Shown piece by piece: positions 17,972 through 26,224 of a DNA stretch of 27,935 nucleotides. The stretch covers positions 1-27,935 of the forward strand of contig NZ_JAHYSG010000145.1 of NCBI RefSeq assembly GCF_022095675.1, read 5' to 3'. A program made the position numbers and the translations under genes. Position 1 is the stretch's first letter; each line of letters opens with the position of its first letter. The stretch is from Dactylosporangium sp. AC04546 (GTDB lineage Bacteria > Actinomycetota > Actinomycetes > Mycobacteriales > Micromonosporaceae). The notes below the pieces were generated by a model. The model did not search any database and was not told the origin of the DNA. It worked only from the letters and a program-made list of their open reading frames with translations.

Positions 17972-19585
17972 TCACGCCGCCGGGGCCGGCGTGGGGGCCG
18001 GGGACGTGGGCGCTTCCGCCATGCCCTCCATGCGGTCCAGTTCGAGCTCGTCGGCCTCCTTCGGGCGGGGCTCGGGGCGGGTCAACGCGAACAGGCCGCA
18101 GACCACCGCGATGAACAGGTAGCCCAGGGCGACCGGGCCGTTGGCGTTCCAGTCGACCTTCTCGCCGTGGATGAGGCCCACGAAGGCCAGCAGCGCGCCC
18201 GAAGCCGCGAAGATCGCCGCGTGGACGAAGCGTTTGTCGATGATGAACGCCACGATCGAGCCGAACACCAGGCCGGCCAGGATGGCGCCCTGGCCCAGGA
18301 CCAGCAGGCCGTTGTAGACCACGCCGTTGCCCTCCAGGGCCGCGTTGCCCACCGTCGCCGCTGTCGTGCCCGCCGCGGCCAGCGAGTTGTCGATCTGGCT
18401 GGTCGCCCACTGCGCGATGTTGGGCACGAGGGCCGCGATGACCGCGGCGGCGTGGGCCTTCGGACTGAACTGGAACGCCTGGGCGCCGATGAGCAGGCCG
18501 ATGTACAGCAGGATCGGCACGATCGCCGGTAGCGGGAATATGGCCCCGAGCAGCCCGAACATTCCGAGGAAGCAGAGCACCGCGATGACCACGCCGGTCG
18601 CCATCGAGTAGCCGCTGCCGCCGCCGGCCTTCTTCCAGCCGGGGTGCCCGACGTAGACGGCCGGCGGGAACGGCGAGCCGAGGGCGGCGCCGATGATCGC
18701 GCCGGCGCCGTCGGCCAGCAGCACCGAGCGCAGGTTGTAGTTGTCGCCGGCCGCGGCCGCGCTCTCCACGTTGGACATGCCCTCGGTGAAGTTGTAGACG
18801 CCGAGCGGGATCGCGGTCGCGAGCAGCGGCGCCACGTCGGACAGGCCGGAGAACAGCAGGTCGAGGTGCAGGCCGGGCAGGGCGAAGCCGATCTCGCCGG
18901 CGGCGGCGCTCACCGCGTTGCCGTCCATCGCACCGCCGATCCAGCCGATCGCGGTGCCGAGCAGCAGCGCGGCCAGGCCGATCGGGAAGTTGCCGGGCAG
19001 CTTGGTGTCGGTGAGCAGGCCGATGAGCAGCAGCGCGAACACCGGCAGGGCGACCCAGGCCAGGTTCCACATGCGGGCCGCGGGCAGCATCGAGATGAAC
19101 GTGATCGAGATGCCGGCGAGCGTGCCCAGCAGCGCGGCGCGCGGCGCGTACCTGCGGATCCACGGGCCGACGAAGGCGCCGATGAGCACGATGACGCCGA
19201 TGATGAAGGCCCACGCCAGGCCGGCCTTCCAGGCGAGCGTGGCGTCGTTCGTCTTGAGGTACACCGGCAGCATGATCACGAAGATCACGATGAACATGTG
19301 TGGGACGCTCGGCCCGTAGGGAAGGGCGGTGACGTCGGTCCGGTTCTCGCGGCGGGCCAGGCGGCGGGCGAGGAAGGTGTAGTAGACGTTGCCGGCGACG
19401 AGGGCGATGCCGAGTGCCGGCAGGATCGCGTGGAACACGTCCCGCTCGCTGAGCTTCACCACGAACAGGCACAGGGAGGTCAGCGTCAGCACGTTGACGA
19501 GCACGTTGACGCCGAAGCCGAAGAACGCGTTGGTGTCGCCGCGGACCCACCACGGGACCTTCAGGGCGGTGGTCGAAGAAGCCAT
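17972..19585 (-). CDS. NCS2-like (xanthine/uracil/AzgA-type) permease
   Basis: A 537-residue membrane protein with roughly 12-14 hydrophobic segments. The loops LPYGPSVPHMF (about 88-98) and LGSPFPPAVYVGHPGWKKAGG (about 305-325, split) resemble nucleobase transporters of the NCS2/AzgA group. The C-terminus is hydrophilic and Ala/Pro-rich. Its place between a biuret-hydrolase-like paralogue and an AtzH-like gene suggests it imports biuret or a related ureide; family membership at the subgroup level is uncertain. AGAGGA stands 11 bases before the ATG, inside the end of the upstream gene, which stops 4 bases away. Confidence 0.8.
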   Translation of the reverse strand: MASSTTALKVPWWVRGDTNAFFGFGVNVLVNVLTLTSLCLFVVKLSERDVFHAILPALGIALVAGNVYYTFLARRLARRENRTDVTALPYGPSVPHMFIVIFVIMLPVYLKTNDATLAWKAGLAWAFIIGVIVLIGAFVGPWIRRYAPRAALLGTLAGISITFISMLPAARMWNLAWVALPVFALLLIGLLTDTKLPGNFPIGLAALLLGTAIGWIGGAMDGNAVSAAAGEIGFALPGLHLDLLFSGLSDVAPLLATAIPLGVYNFTEGMSNVESAAAAGDNYNLRSVLLADGAGAIIGAALGSPFPPAVYVGHPGWKKAGGGSGYSMATGVVIAVLCFLGMFGLLGAIFPLPAIVPILLYIGLLIGAQAFQFSPKAHAAAVIAALVPNIAQWATSQIDNSLAAAGTTAATVGNAALEGNGVVYNGLLVLGQGAILAGLVFGSIVAFIIDKRFVHAAIFAASGALLAFVGLIHGEKVDWNANGPVALGYLFIAVVCGLFALTRPEPRPKEADELELDRMEGMAEAPTSPAPTPAPAA

Positions 19586-19589
19586 GTCG

Positions 19590-20270
19590 TCACGTCCTCT
19601 GTAACGAAGCCTGCAGAGCGGTGATGAACGCGGTCGAAGACGCGACCCAGCCGAAGATGCCGCCCTGGGCGGCGATCATCTTCAGGCCGGTCTCCTGGAA
19701 CTCCGGGAAGTACGAGCCGACGCAGTCCGACAGCACGAGGCACTCGTAGCCGCGGTCGTTGGCCTCCCGGACGGTGGTGTGGACGCAGACCTCGGTCGTG
19801 ACGCCGGTGACGACCAGGCTGACGATGCCCCGCGCGGTCAGCAGCTCGCCGAGCTCGGTGGCGTAGAACGCACCCTTGCCGGGTTTGTCGATCACCGGCT
19901 CGCCCGGCGCGGGCGCCAGCTCGTCGATGATGTCGTGCCCGTGCTCGCCGCGGATCAGGATCCGCCCCATCGGCCCGGGCGCGCCGATGCGCATGCTGGG
20001 GTCGCCGCGGTTGAGCTTCGCGGGCGGGCAGTCGGACAGGTCGGGCAGGTGCCCCTCGCGGGTGTGGATGACCGGCAGGCCGGCCGCGCGGCAGGCCGTG
20101 AGCAGCGCCGCGGTCGGCTCGATCGTGCGGCGCAGCTGCCCGACGTCGTTGCCGAGCGTCTCGCCGAAGCCGCCGGGTTCGAGGAAGTCGCGCTGCATGT
20201 CGATGACGAGCAGCGCCGTGGTCGCGGGGTCGAAGGTGTAGGGGCCGGGTAGCGCGTCGAGAATGGCCAC
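19590..20270 (-). CDS. Isochorismatase-fold cysteine hydrolase, divergent BiuH paralogue
   Basis: A 226-residue member of the isochorismatase-like hydrolases. The catalytic triad positions are intact: D24 (LLVIDMQ), K129 (DKPGKGAF) and C162 (TTEVCVHTT). It shares the [11 protein letters not shown] and AQGGIFG segments with the neighbouring biuret hydrolase but lacks that enzyme's N-terminal PYAWPYDG. It also has [11 protein letters not shown] where the neighbour has PANKRWRSA, so its substrate probably differs. A triuret hydrolase (TrtA-type) or another ureide amidohydrolase is possible. The start is GTG 20270, with AGGAGC 8 bases upstream overlapping the upstream stop. The permease starts 4 bases after its stop. 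Confidence 0.85.
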   Translation of the reverse strand: MAILDALPGPYTFDPATTALLVIDMQRDFLEPGGFGETLGNDVGQLRRTIEPTAALLTACRAAGLPVIHTREGHLPDLSDCPPAKLNRGDPSMRIGAPGPMGRILIRGEHGHDIIDELAPAPGEPVIDKPGKGAFYATELGELLTARGIVSLVVTGVTTEVCVHTTVREANDRGYECLVLSDCVGSYFPEFQETGLKMIAAQGGIFGWVASSTAFITALQASLQRT

Positions 20271-20281
20271 AGTGGACGCTC

Positions 20282-20977
20282 CTAGGAAGCCGTGGCGGCG
20301 ATCACGTCCGTGGACGTGGCGACGCAGCCGAAGACCCCGCCCTGCATGGTGACCATGTGCAGGGCGGCGGCGTGGTTGGCGGGGTCGGTGGCACCGGTGC
20401 AGTCCGAGAGGATCAGGCACTCGTAGCCCCGGTCGTTCGCCTCGCGCATCGTGGTGTGCACGCAGACGTCGGTGGTGATGCCGGTGAGGATCAGGTGCGT
20501 GATGCCGTGCGTGCGCAGCACCAGGTCGAGGTTGGTGGCGTAGAAGGCGCCCTTGCCGGGCTTGTCGACGACGACCTCGCCAGGCGCCGGCGCCACCTCG
20601 GGGACGATCTCCCAGCCGGGCTCGCCCTTGATCAGGATCCGCCCGCACGGGCCGGTCGAGCCGATCTCGGCACCGATCTGGGCCGATCGCCAGCGCTTGT
20701 TCGCCGGCAGGTCGGACAGGTCGGGGTCGTGGCCCTCGCGGGTGTGGACGACCAGCATGCCCAGGCCGCGGACGTGGTCGAGCAGCTTCGCGGTGGCCGG
20801 CAGGCCGGCCCGGGTCAGTTCGATGTCGTAACCCATGCTGTCGACGTAGCCGCCCGGCCCGCAGAAGTCGGTCTGCCAGTCGATGCACAGCAGCGCCGTA
20901 CGGTCCACCGGCACGGAGCCGTCATAGGGCCAGGCGTACGGTCGTGCGCCGACAACCGGGCCGATCGTTGCAGTCAT
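20282..20977 (-). CDS. biuH: Biuret hydrolase
   Basis: A 231-residue cysteine hydrolase that strongly resembles rhizobial BiuH, as I remember that sequence. Shared stretches are [71 protein letters not shown] and [10 protein letters not shown] (partly split). The triad is D33, K139 and C172, aligning with D36/K142/C175 of the rhizobial enzyme. The reaction is biuret to allophanate plus ammonia, feeding the allophanate hydrolase encoded just upstream. Its ATG overlaps that gene's stop (ATGA), with GGAGG 5 bases before. Confidence 0.9.
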   Translation of the reverse strand: MTATIGPVVGARPYAWPYDGSVPVDRTALLCIDWQTDFCGPGGYVDSMGYDIELTRAGLPATAKLLDHVRGLGMLVVHTREGHDPDLSDLPANKRWRSAQIGAEIGSTGPCGRILIKGEPGWEIVPEVAPAPGEVVVDKPGKGAFYATNLDLVLRTHGITHLILTGITTDVCVHTTMREANDRGYECLILSDCTGATDPANHAAALHMVTMQGGVFGCVATSTDVIAATAS

Positions 20978-22668
20978 CGCGCCTCCAAAGCACGAAATGC
21001 CCGCCAGCCCCCGCTGGCGCTGATGTCCAGGCCGTCCGCGGTCGCGTAGGCCTCGCACAGGAACCCGGTCACCCGCTCGCCGCTCGCGAGCGACACGTGC
21101 CCGAGCGACAGCGGCGGCGGGACGCTGCCGAGCAGCGCGCCGACGGCGGCCGGCGGCACGCTCCACACCTCGACCTCGATGGCGACCCCGCCGTCGGCCA
21201 CGCGGACCAGCCCGGGCACGCCGGTCGCGAGGTAGAAGAGCCGGTAGCAGGGCGCGGTCCGGGTGGCGCGCACGAACCGGCCGCCCAGGGCGACCAGCTC
21301 GCCGTTGCGGGCCTCGCCGCGCAGGTGGTGGCCGACGACGGCGATCTCCGTGCCGGTCGCGGCGACCGGAGCCCCGGCCAGGCCCAGCAGCGTCGGCTCC
21401 GTGAACGCCGGGCCGATCAGCGACAGGCTGGCCGGGCGGCCGTCCGGGGTGTGGCCGTTCGGGACCGTCACGACGGCCAGGTCGAGCAGGTTGGCGAACT
21501 GCGTGAACCGCCCGAGGACCGCGTTGCGCCGCAGCGGCTCGGCGGCGATCTCGTCGAGCGTGAACGTCGTCGGGATCGTCGGCAGCGCCAGCACGTCGAT
21601 CCGCTCGAACAGCCGCGCGGTCGCGGCCCGCAGCTCCTGGAGCCGGTGCCGGGCCCGGAACGTGTCGGCCGCGCTGAACCGCCGGCCGCCCTCGATGATC
21701 CCGCGGGTCAGCGGCAGCACGTCGGCGCCGTGGTCGCGCAGGAAGTCCTCCAGGTCGGCGAGGCGCTCGGCGACCCACGGCCCGTCGTACAGCAGCCCGC
21801 CCGCCTCCAGCAGCGGCCCGACGTCGACCGGGTCGGCGCTCGCGGTACGCCGGGCCAGGGCCAGGCAGCCGGCGACGTAGCGCTCGGCCTGCCCGCGGTC
21901 GCCGTCGAAGTCCAGGGTCTCCGGGCGGGCCACACCGAGACGCACGGCTTCCGGCGGTACACCTGCCGCCTCATGAACGCGGCACCACGGATCGTCGGCC
22001 GCGGGCCCGCTCGCCACGGACAGCACCGCGGCGGCGTCGGCCGCGTCCTGCGCGAAGATCGAGACGCAGTCGAGCGAGCGGCAGGCGGGCACCACGCCGG
22101 CGGTGCTGAGCAGGCCGCGGGTGGGCTTGAGCCCGACGATGCCGTTGAGCGCGGCGGGCACCCGGCCCGAGCCGGCGGTGTCGGTGCCGAGGGCGAACGC
22201 GACCAGGCCGGCCGCCACCGCGACGGCCGAGCCGGAGCTCGACCCGCCGGCGATGAGGCCGCCGCCGAAGACGCTCTCGACCGCGCCGTACGGCGAGCGG
22301 GAGCCCGTCAGGCCCGTGGCGAACTGGTCGAGGTTGGTCTTGCCGACGAGCAGCGCGCCGGCCGCGAGCAGCCGGTCGACCACCGGCGCGGAGCGGGCCG
22401 GGGTGTAGGCGAACGCCGGGCAGGCGGCCGTGGTGGGCAGGCCGGCGACGTCGATGTTGTCCTTCACCGCGAAGGGGATCCCGTACAGCGGCAGCTCCCG
22501 CGGATCCCGCCGGCCCAGCTCGGCCGCGCGGTCCCGCAGCGCCTCCTCCGGCACCCGGCTGATCCACACGGCCGGCGGCGCCGGCGCGGCGGCGACCCGG
22601 TCGGCCACCTCGGCGGGCTTCAGTTCACCGCGCAGGTACGCCGTGCGGAGACCGGCAATCGCGAGCAT
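20974..22668 (-). CDS. atzF: Allophanate hydrolase
   Basis: A 564-residue two-domain enzyme. The N-terminal amidase-signature domain has the Ser-cisSer-Lys triad: K69 (FAVKDNID), the GGSSSGSA loop (141-148) and nucleophile S167 ([10 protein letters not shown]). The C-terminal domain (about 445-564) has [42 protein letters not shown] and GGWRAF, as in AtzF, where it acts on the carboxylated intermediate. Together these convert allophanate to two CO2 and two ammonia. No biotin carboxylase is nearby, so biuret rather than urea is the likely source of allophanate. It leads the operon. No Shine-Dalgarno is visible; a perfect inverted repeat abuts the ATG. Confidence 0.92.
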   Translation of the reverse strand: MLAIAGLRTAYLRGELKPAEVADRVAAAPAPPAVWISRVPEEALRDRAAELGRRDPRELPLYGIPFAVKDNIDVAGLPTTAACPAFAYTPARSAPVVDRLLAAGALLVGKTNLDQFATGLTGSRSPYGAVESVFGGGLIAGGSSSGSAVAVAAGLVAFALGTDTAGSGRVPAALNGIVGLKPTRGLLSTAGVVPACRSLDCVSIFAQDAADAAAVLSVASGPAADDPWCRVHEAAGVPPEAVRLGVARPETLDFDGDRGQAERYVAGCLALARRTASADPVDVGPLLEAGGLLYDGPWVAERLADLEDFLRDHGADVLPLTRGIIEGGRRFSAADTFRARHRLQELRAATARLFERIDVLALPTIPTTFTLDEIAAEPLRRNAVLGRFTQFANLLDLAVVTVPNGHTPDGRPASLSLIGPAFTEPTLLGLAGAPVAATGTEIAVVGHHLRGEARNGELVALGGRFVRATRTAPCYRLFYLATGVPGLVRVADGGVAIEVEVWSVPPAAVGALLGSVPPPLSLGHVSLASGERVTGFLCEAYATADGLDISASGGWRAFRALEAR

Positions 22669-22669
22669 G

Positions 22670-22686
22670 CTGTCGATTGTCGACAG
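22670..22686. promoter_or_regulatory. 17-bp perfect inverted repeat abutting the allophanate hydrolase start
   Basis: CTGTCGA-TTG-TCGACAG has 7-bp arms and a 3-bp spacer, and also contains the smaller palindrome TGTCGACA. It ends one base before the ATG at 22668 on the minus strand, where a ribosome site would normally be. A dimeric repressor bound here would block the start of the ureide operon. The cognate regulator is unknown. Confidence 0.6.
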
Positions 22687-22757
22687 TTTGATTACGCAGA
22701 TTGGCGCGTCATGTAACGCATTGATGTCGTAGCCCTCTCCTCTGGCAGACTCGGGTC

Positions 22758-24182
22758 GTGCTGACGCTCCCCGACCCGTGCGTGGTGGTGCTGGTCGGCC
22801 CGGGCGCGTCCGGGAAGTCGACCTGGGCCGCCACCCACTTCGCCGCCGACCGGGTGGTGAGCAGCGACCGGCTGCGCGCGCTGGTCGGCGCCGGCGAGGA
22901 CGACATCACCGCCAGCGCCGACGCGTTCGCGCTGCTCGACACGGTCGTCGAGCAGCGGGTGGGGCGCCGGCTGACGACCGTGATCGACACGCTGGGGCTC
23001 GACGCCGGCCGCCGGGCGCGCTGGCGGGAGCTGGCGGCGGCGCACGGGCTGCCGTGCGTGGCGGTCGCCTTCGACACCCCGCCGGAGGAGTGCCGGGCCC
23101 GCAACCGGGCCCGCGACACGAAGCGGATCCCGGCCGCCGCGCTGACCGCCCAGCTGCGCGCCTGGGCGCAGACCCGTCCCGCGCTGCCCGACGAGGGCTT
23201 CGCCGCCGTGCTGACGGAGACGGCGGTGCGGACCGTCCCGGCCGCCTTCGTGGAGGCTCCCGCCGCCGCGCAGCGGCAGGCCGACGACCCGGCCAGGCTG
23301 CGCTTCGGGCTGCACCTCGGCGAGTTCAAGGGCGTCGACGTGCGGGCGAGCGCCGCGCAGGCCGAGGAGGCCGGGTTCGACGCGATCTACGTCATGGACC
23401 ACTTCCGGCAGATCCCGCAGCTCGGCCGGGCCTGGGACGACTTCCTGGAGAGCTGGACGACGCTCGCCTACATCGCCGCCTGCACCTCGCGGGTCCGGCT
23501 GGGCACGCTCGTCACCGGCGTGACGTACCGCAACGTCGCCCACCTCGGCAAGATCGTGGCGACCCTCGACGTGCTCAGCGGCGGGCGGGCCGTCTGCGGG
23601 CTCGGGCTGGGCTGGTTCAAGGAGGAGCACGTCGCGTACGGCTGGCCGTTCCCGAGCGTCGCCGAGCGGTACGCGCTGCTGGAGGACGCGCTGCGGGTGC
23701 TGCCGCTGCTGTGGGGCAAGGGCAGCCCCCGCTTCGAGGGCAGCGCGATCACCGTGCCGGAGGCCATGTGCTACCCGCGGCCGGTGCAGGAGCACGTGCC
23801 GATCATCGTCGGCGGCAACGGCGAGCGGCGCACGCTGCGGCTGGCCGCCTCGTACGCCGACGCCGCCAACGTCCTGGGCGACCTGGCCACGGTGCGGCGC
23901 AAGGCCGAGGTGCTGCGCGGCTACAACCCGCGGACCGGGCTCACCCACCTGACGTCGGCGCTGGTGGGTGCCGACGATCGCCACCTCGACGAGCTGGTCG
24001 AGCGGGGCCGCGGCCGGCGCAGCCGGTCGGCGTACCTGGCCACCGTGAACGCCGGCACGGTCGAGGACCACGTCGGCCGGTTCCGGCAGCTCGCCGAGGC
24101 CGGGGTGAGCGAGGTGATGGTCCGGCTGGCGGACCCGGCGTCTGTCGAGCCGATGACGAAGGTGCTGGCCGCGTTCCGGTGA
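22758..24182 (+). CDS. Fusion: polynucleotide-kinase-like P-loop domain plus luciferase-like (F420/flavin) oxidoreductase
   Basis: A 474-residue two-domain protein. Residues about 8-165 form an AAA_33/Pnkp-like kinase: Walker A GPGASGKST (14-22), SSD (35-37), VID (75-77) and FDTPPEECRARNRAR (104-118), close in pattern to the kinase domain of bacterial Pnkp. After a short Ala-rich linker, residues about 181-474 are a luciferase-like monooxygenase starting LRFGLHLGEFKG, with GFDAIYVMDHF, VRLGTLVTGVTYRN and GLGLGWFKEEH. There is no stop or start codon at the junction. The start is GTG with no ribosome site; CAGACT (22746-22751), 6 bases upstream, may be the -10 of a leaderless transcript. The substrate is unknown. 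Confidence 0.85.
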   Translation: MLTLPDPCVVVLVGPGASGKSTWAATHFAADRVVSSDRLRALVGAGEDDITASADAFALLDTVVEQRVGRRLTTVIDTLGLDAGRRARWRELAAAHGLPCVAVAFDTPPEECRARNRARDTKRIPAAALTAQLRAWAQTRPALPDEGFAAVLTETAVRTVPAAFVEAPAAAQRQADDPARLRFGLHLGEFKGVDVRASAAQAEEAGFDAIYVMDHFRQIPQLGRAWDDFLESWTTLAYIAACTSRVRLGTLVTGVTYRNVAHLGKIVATLDVLSGGRAVCGLGLGWFKEEHVAYGWPFPSVAERYALLEDALRVLPLLWGKGSPRFEGSAITVPEAMCYPRPVQEHVPIIVGGNGERRTLRLAASYADAANVLGDLATVRRKAEVLRGYNPRTGLTHLTSALVGADDRHLDELVERGRGRRSRSAYLATVNAGTVEDHVGRFRQLAEAGVSEVMVRLADPASVEPMTKVLAAFR

Positions 24183-24190
24183 CGGCTACC

Positions 24191-25516
24191 ATGGGCGCCG
24201 TGATGGATGCCGAGGCGCTGCGCTTTCCCGGGCGGGAGTTCGACCCCACGACCGGTGTCGCGCGCTTCCACTACGCGCTCGGTGACCTGGTGCTCACGGA
24301 GACGGTCGACTTCGGCCCGCCGAGCGTGCTCCACCCGGCGCTCGACCGCGTGCTCGACCTGCTCTACGTGGCCGCCTCGACGTCGTACTACAAGATCGCC
24401 GCGCCGAAGCGCGTGGAGCTGGGCACGCCGCTGGCCGAGGGCGCGCTGCCCTGGGTCAACGCGCTGTTCCACGAGGGGCTCGGCGAGTTCGCGTACCGCA
24501 ACGACCTCCCCTACGTGCTCGACCTGGCGATCGAGCCGGTGCTGCCGCACGCCGCTTCGCTTTCCTCGGTGCACGTCCCGGCCGGGCCGCCGCTCACCGC
24601 GGTCGGCGGCGGCAAGGACTCCATCGTCAGCATGGAGGCGCTGCAGTACGGCGGGCTCGACCCCGTCCTCTTCGCGGTCAACCCCAACGCGATCATCAAG
24701 TCCGTCATGGCCGTCTCCCCGCAGCCGGTGCGGGCCGTCAAGCGGTCCCTCGACCCGCGGATGCGCGAGCTCAACGCCGCCGGGGCGTACAACGGCCACA
24801 TCCCCGTCACCGCGATCAACTCGCTGATCGCGGTCGCCACCTCGCTCATGCACGGCCTGGGCCCCGTCGTGATGTCGAACGAGAGCTCGGCCTCGGTGCC
24901 CAACCTGAGCTGGCTCGGCCGCGACATCAACCACCAGTGGTCCAAGGGCCTGCCGGCCGAGGCCCACCTCCGCGACGCGCTGCTCGCCCACGCCGGGCTC
25001 CAGGACGCGTACTTCTCACTGCTGCGCGGGCTGTCCGAGCTGCACATCGCCGCGCTGTTCGCGAAGTTCACCACCTACGACGCGGTGGTGACCAGCTGCA
25101 ACCAGGCGTTCAAGCAGCGCGACGCCAGCGACCGGTGGTGCGGCCACTGCCCGAAGTGCCGGTTCGTGTTCCTGGCCCTCGCCCCGTTCACCGGCCGCGA
25201 GCGCCTGGTCGGGATCTTCGGCACCGACATCTTCACCGACCTCTCCCAGCTCGAGGGGTATCGCGAGCTGATGGGCCTGACCGCGCACAAGCCCTTCGAG
25301 TGCGTCGGGGAGATCGAGGAGTCGCTGGTCGCGCTGCGCCTGCTGGCCGAGCACCCGGACTGGCGCGACGCGCCGATCGTGCGGGCCCTCGTCGCCGAGG
25401 TGACGGCGTCGGCCGGCGGGCTGGCCGGCGACGCCGAGGTCGAAGCGGCGTTCCGGGGCGACGCGCCGACGCTGGCGCCGCCGCGCTACCTGGAGGCACT
25501 GCGCGCCCTGGGCTAG
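24191..25516 (+). CDS. murL: MurL-type UDP-N-acetyl-alpha-D-muramoyl-L-alanyl-L-glutamate epimerase
   Basis: A 441-residue protein. It has a PP-loop ATP-binding motif AVGGGKDS (137-144) and the family segments VMSNESSAS (228-236), NHQWSKG (247-253) and a C-x2-C-x2-C cluster (317-323). These match MurL, which epimerises the terminal L-Glu of UDP-MurNAc-L-Ala-L-Glu to D-Glu using ATP, an alternative to glutamate racemase. Its partner ligase MurD2 is not in the window. The start is uncertain: ATG 24191 is given, but GTG 24179 (overlapping the upstream stop) and ATG 24203 are in frame and none has a clear ribosome site. It probably shares a transcript with the fusion gene. Confidence 0.82.
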   Translation: MGAVMDAEALRFPGREFDPTTGVARFHYALGDLVLTETVDFGPPSVLHPALDRVLDLLYVAASTSYYKIAAPKRVELGTPLAEGALPWVNALFHEGLGEFAYRNDLPYVLDLAIEPVLPHAASLSSVHVPAGPPLTAVGGGKDSIVSMEALQYGGLDPVLFAVNPNAIIKSVMAVSPQPVRAVKRSLDPRMRELNAAGAYNGHIPVTAINSLIAVATSLMHGLGPVVMSNESSASVPNLSWLGRDINHQWSKGLPAEAHLRDALLAHAGLQDAYFSLLRGLSELHIAALFAKFTTYDAVVTSCNQAFKQRDASDRWCGHCPKCRFVFLALAPFTGRERLVGIFGTDIFTDLSQLEGYRELMGLTAHKPFECVGEIEESLVALRLLAEHPDWRDAPIVRALVAEVTASAGGLAGDAEVEAAFRGDAPTLAPPRYLEALRALG

Positions 25517-26118
25517 GGCTTCCCCGAGATCAGCTCCTTGACCACGGCGGCGATCTTCGGAATCTCGGCGCGCTCCAGCTGGGTCCAGCTGTCGCCGTAG
25601 GCGGCGTCGCGCACCAGCTTGGCCACGCCCTCCGACACGCGGCAGCGGGCCACGGCCCGGGCGACCATCGCGACCGGATACCCGCCGGTCGGGTGGGCGA
25701 GCAGGCCGGTGGTCCAGTCCCGGGTCTCCGGGATCTCCTGCATCTCGGTCCAGGCGAACTTCCCGAGCACCCAGAGCGCGCCGACCTCGACCTCGTGGAT
25801 CTCCTCGCGACGGCGCCCGAGGCGCGACGGCACGAAGCGGGAGCGGTGCTCGACGATCGGCACAGGCGCGACGCCCGCCGCGTACAGGTCGAGCGCCGCC
25901 TGCCCCGACGACAGCCACCGGCGGTCGCGGTCGGCCTGCGTCTCGGTGGTGGCGCGGGGGCGCTGGCGGCGGCCCAGGCAGGGCAGGCACAGCGCCGCGT
26001 AGCCCTCGCCGGTGACCTCGTTGTGGGCCTGGTGCGACATGCAGAAGGCGCGGCCGCACTCGCGGCAGCGCCCGATCGCCAGCACACCGCAGTCGTCGAT
26101 CGCACACTCGGCCGGCAT
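25513..26118 (-). CDS. Zinc-finger (B-box-like) protein of unknown function
   Basis: A 201-residue protein. The first 50 residues have a cysteine/histidine array (C5, C10, C18, C21, C26, H29, C44, C47) of the kind that binds two zinc ions in B-box-like fingers. The remainder is a mixed, Arg- and Val-rich region with no motif I recognise (it includes ALWVLGKFAWTEMQEIP and a helix-rich C-terminus). There is no signal peptide or membrane helix. Its stop codon overlaps that of murL through a shared CTAG (25513-25516). I do not recognise a specific family; a protein- or nucleic-acid-binding role is only suggested by the finger. Confidence 0.72.
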   Translation of the reverse strand: MPAECAIDDCGVLAIGRCRECGRAFCMSHQAHNEVTGEGYAALCLPCLGRRQRPRATTETQADRDRRWLSSGQAALDLYAAGVAPVPIVEHRSRFVPSRLGRRREEIHEVEVGALWVLGKFAWTEMQEIPETRDWTTGLLAHPTGGYPVAMVARAVARCRVSEGVAKLVRDAAYGDSWTQLERAEIPKIAAVVKELISGKP

Positions 26119-26186
26119 GGCCCGACCCTAACATCGACGGTCGTGCGGGCACGCCGCCCTGGCCACGGTGGCGGGACCCCGGGCAA

Positions 26187-26217
26187 TTGCGTCGGATGTT
26201 TGACATTCCGGTAGGGT
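26187..26217 (+). promoter_or_regulatory. Candidate leaderless promoter for the DUF3105 gene
   Basis: TAGGGT (26212-26217) fits a TANNNT -10 box and ends 7 bases before the ATG at 26225. TTGCGT (26187-26192) could be the -35, with a 19-base spacer. The gene has no Shine-Dalgarno, consistent with a leaderless mRNA. Confidence 0.4.
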
Positions 26218-26224
26218 CTGGCGC

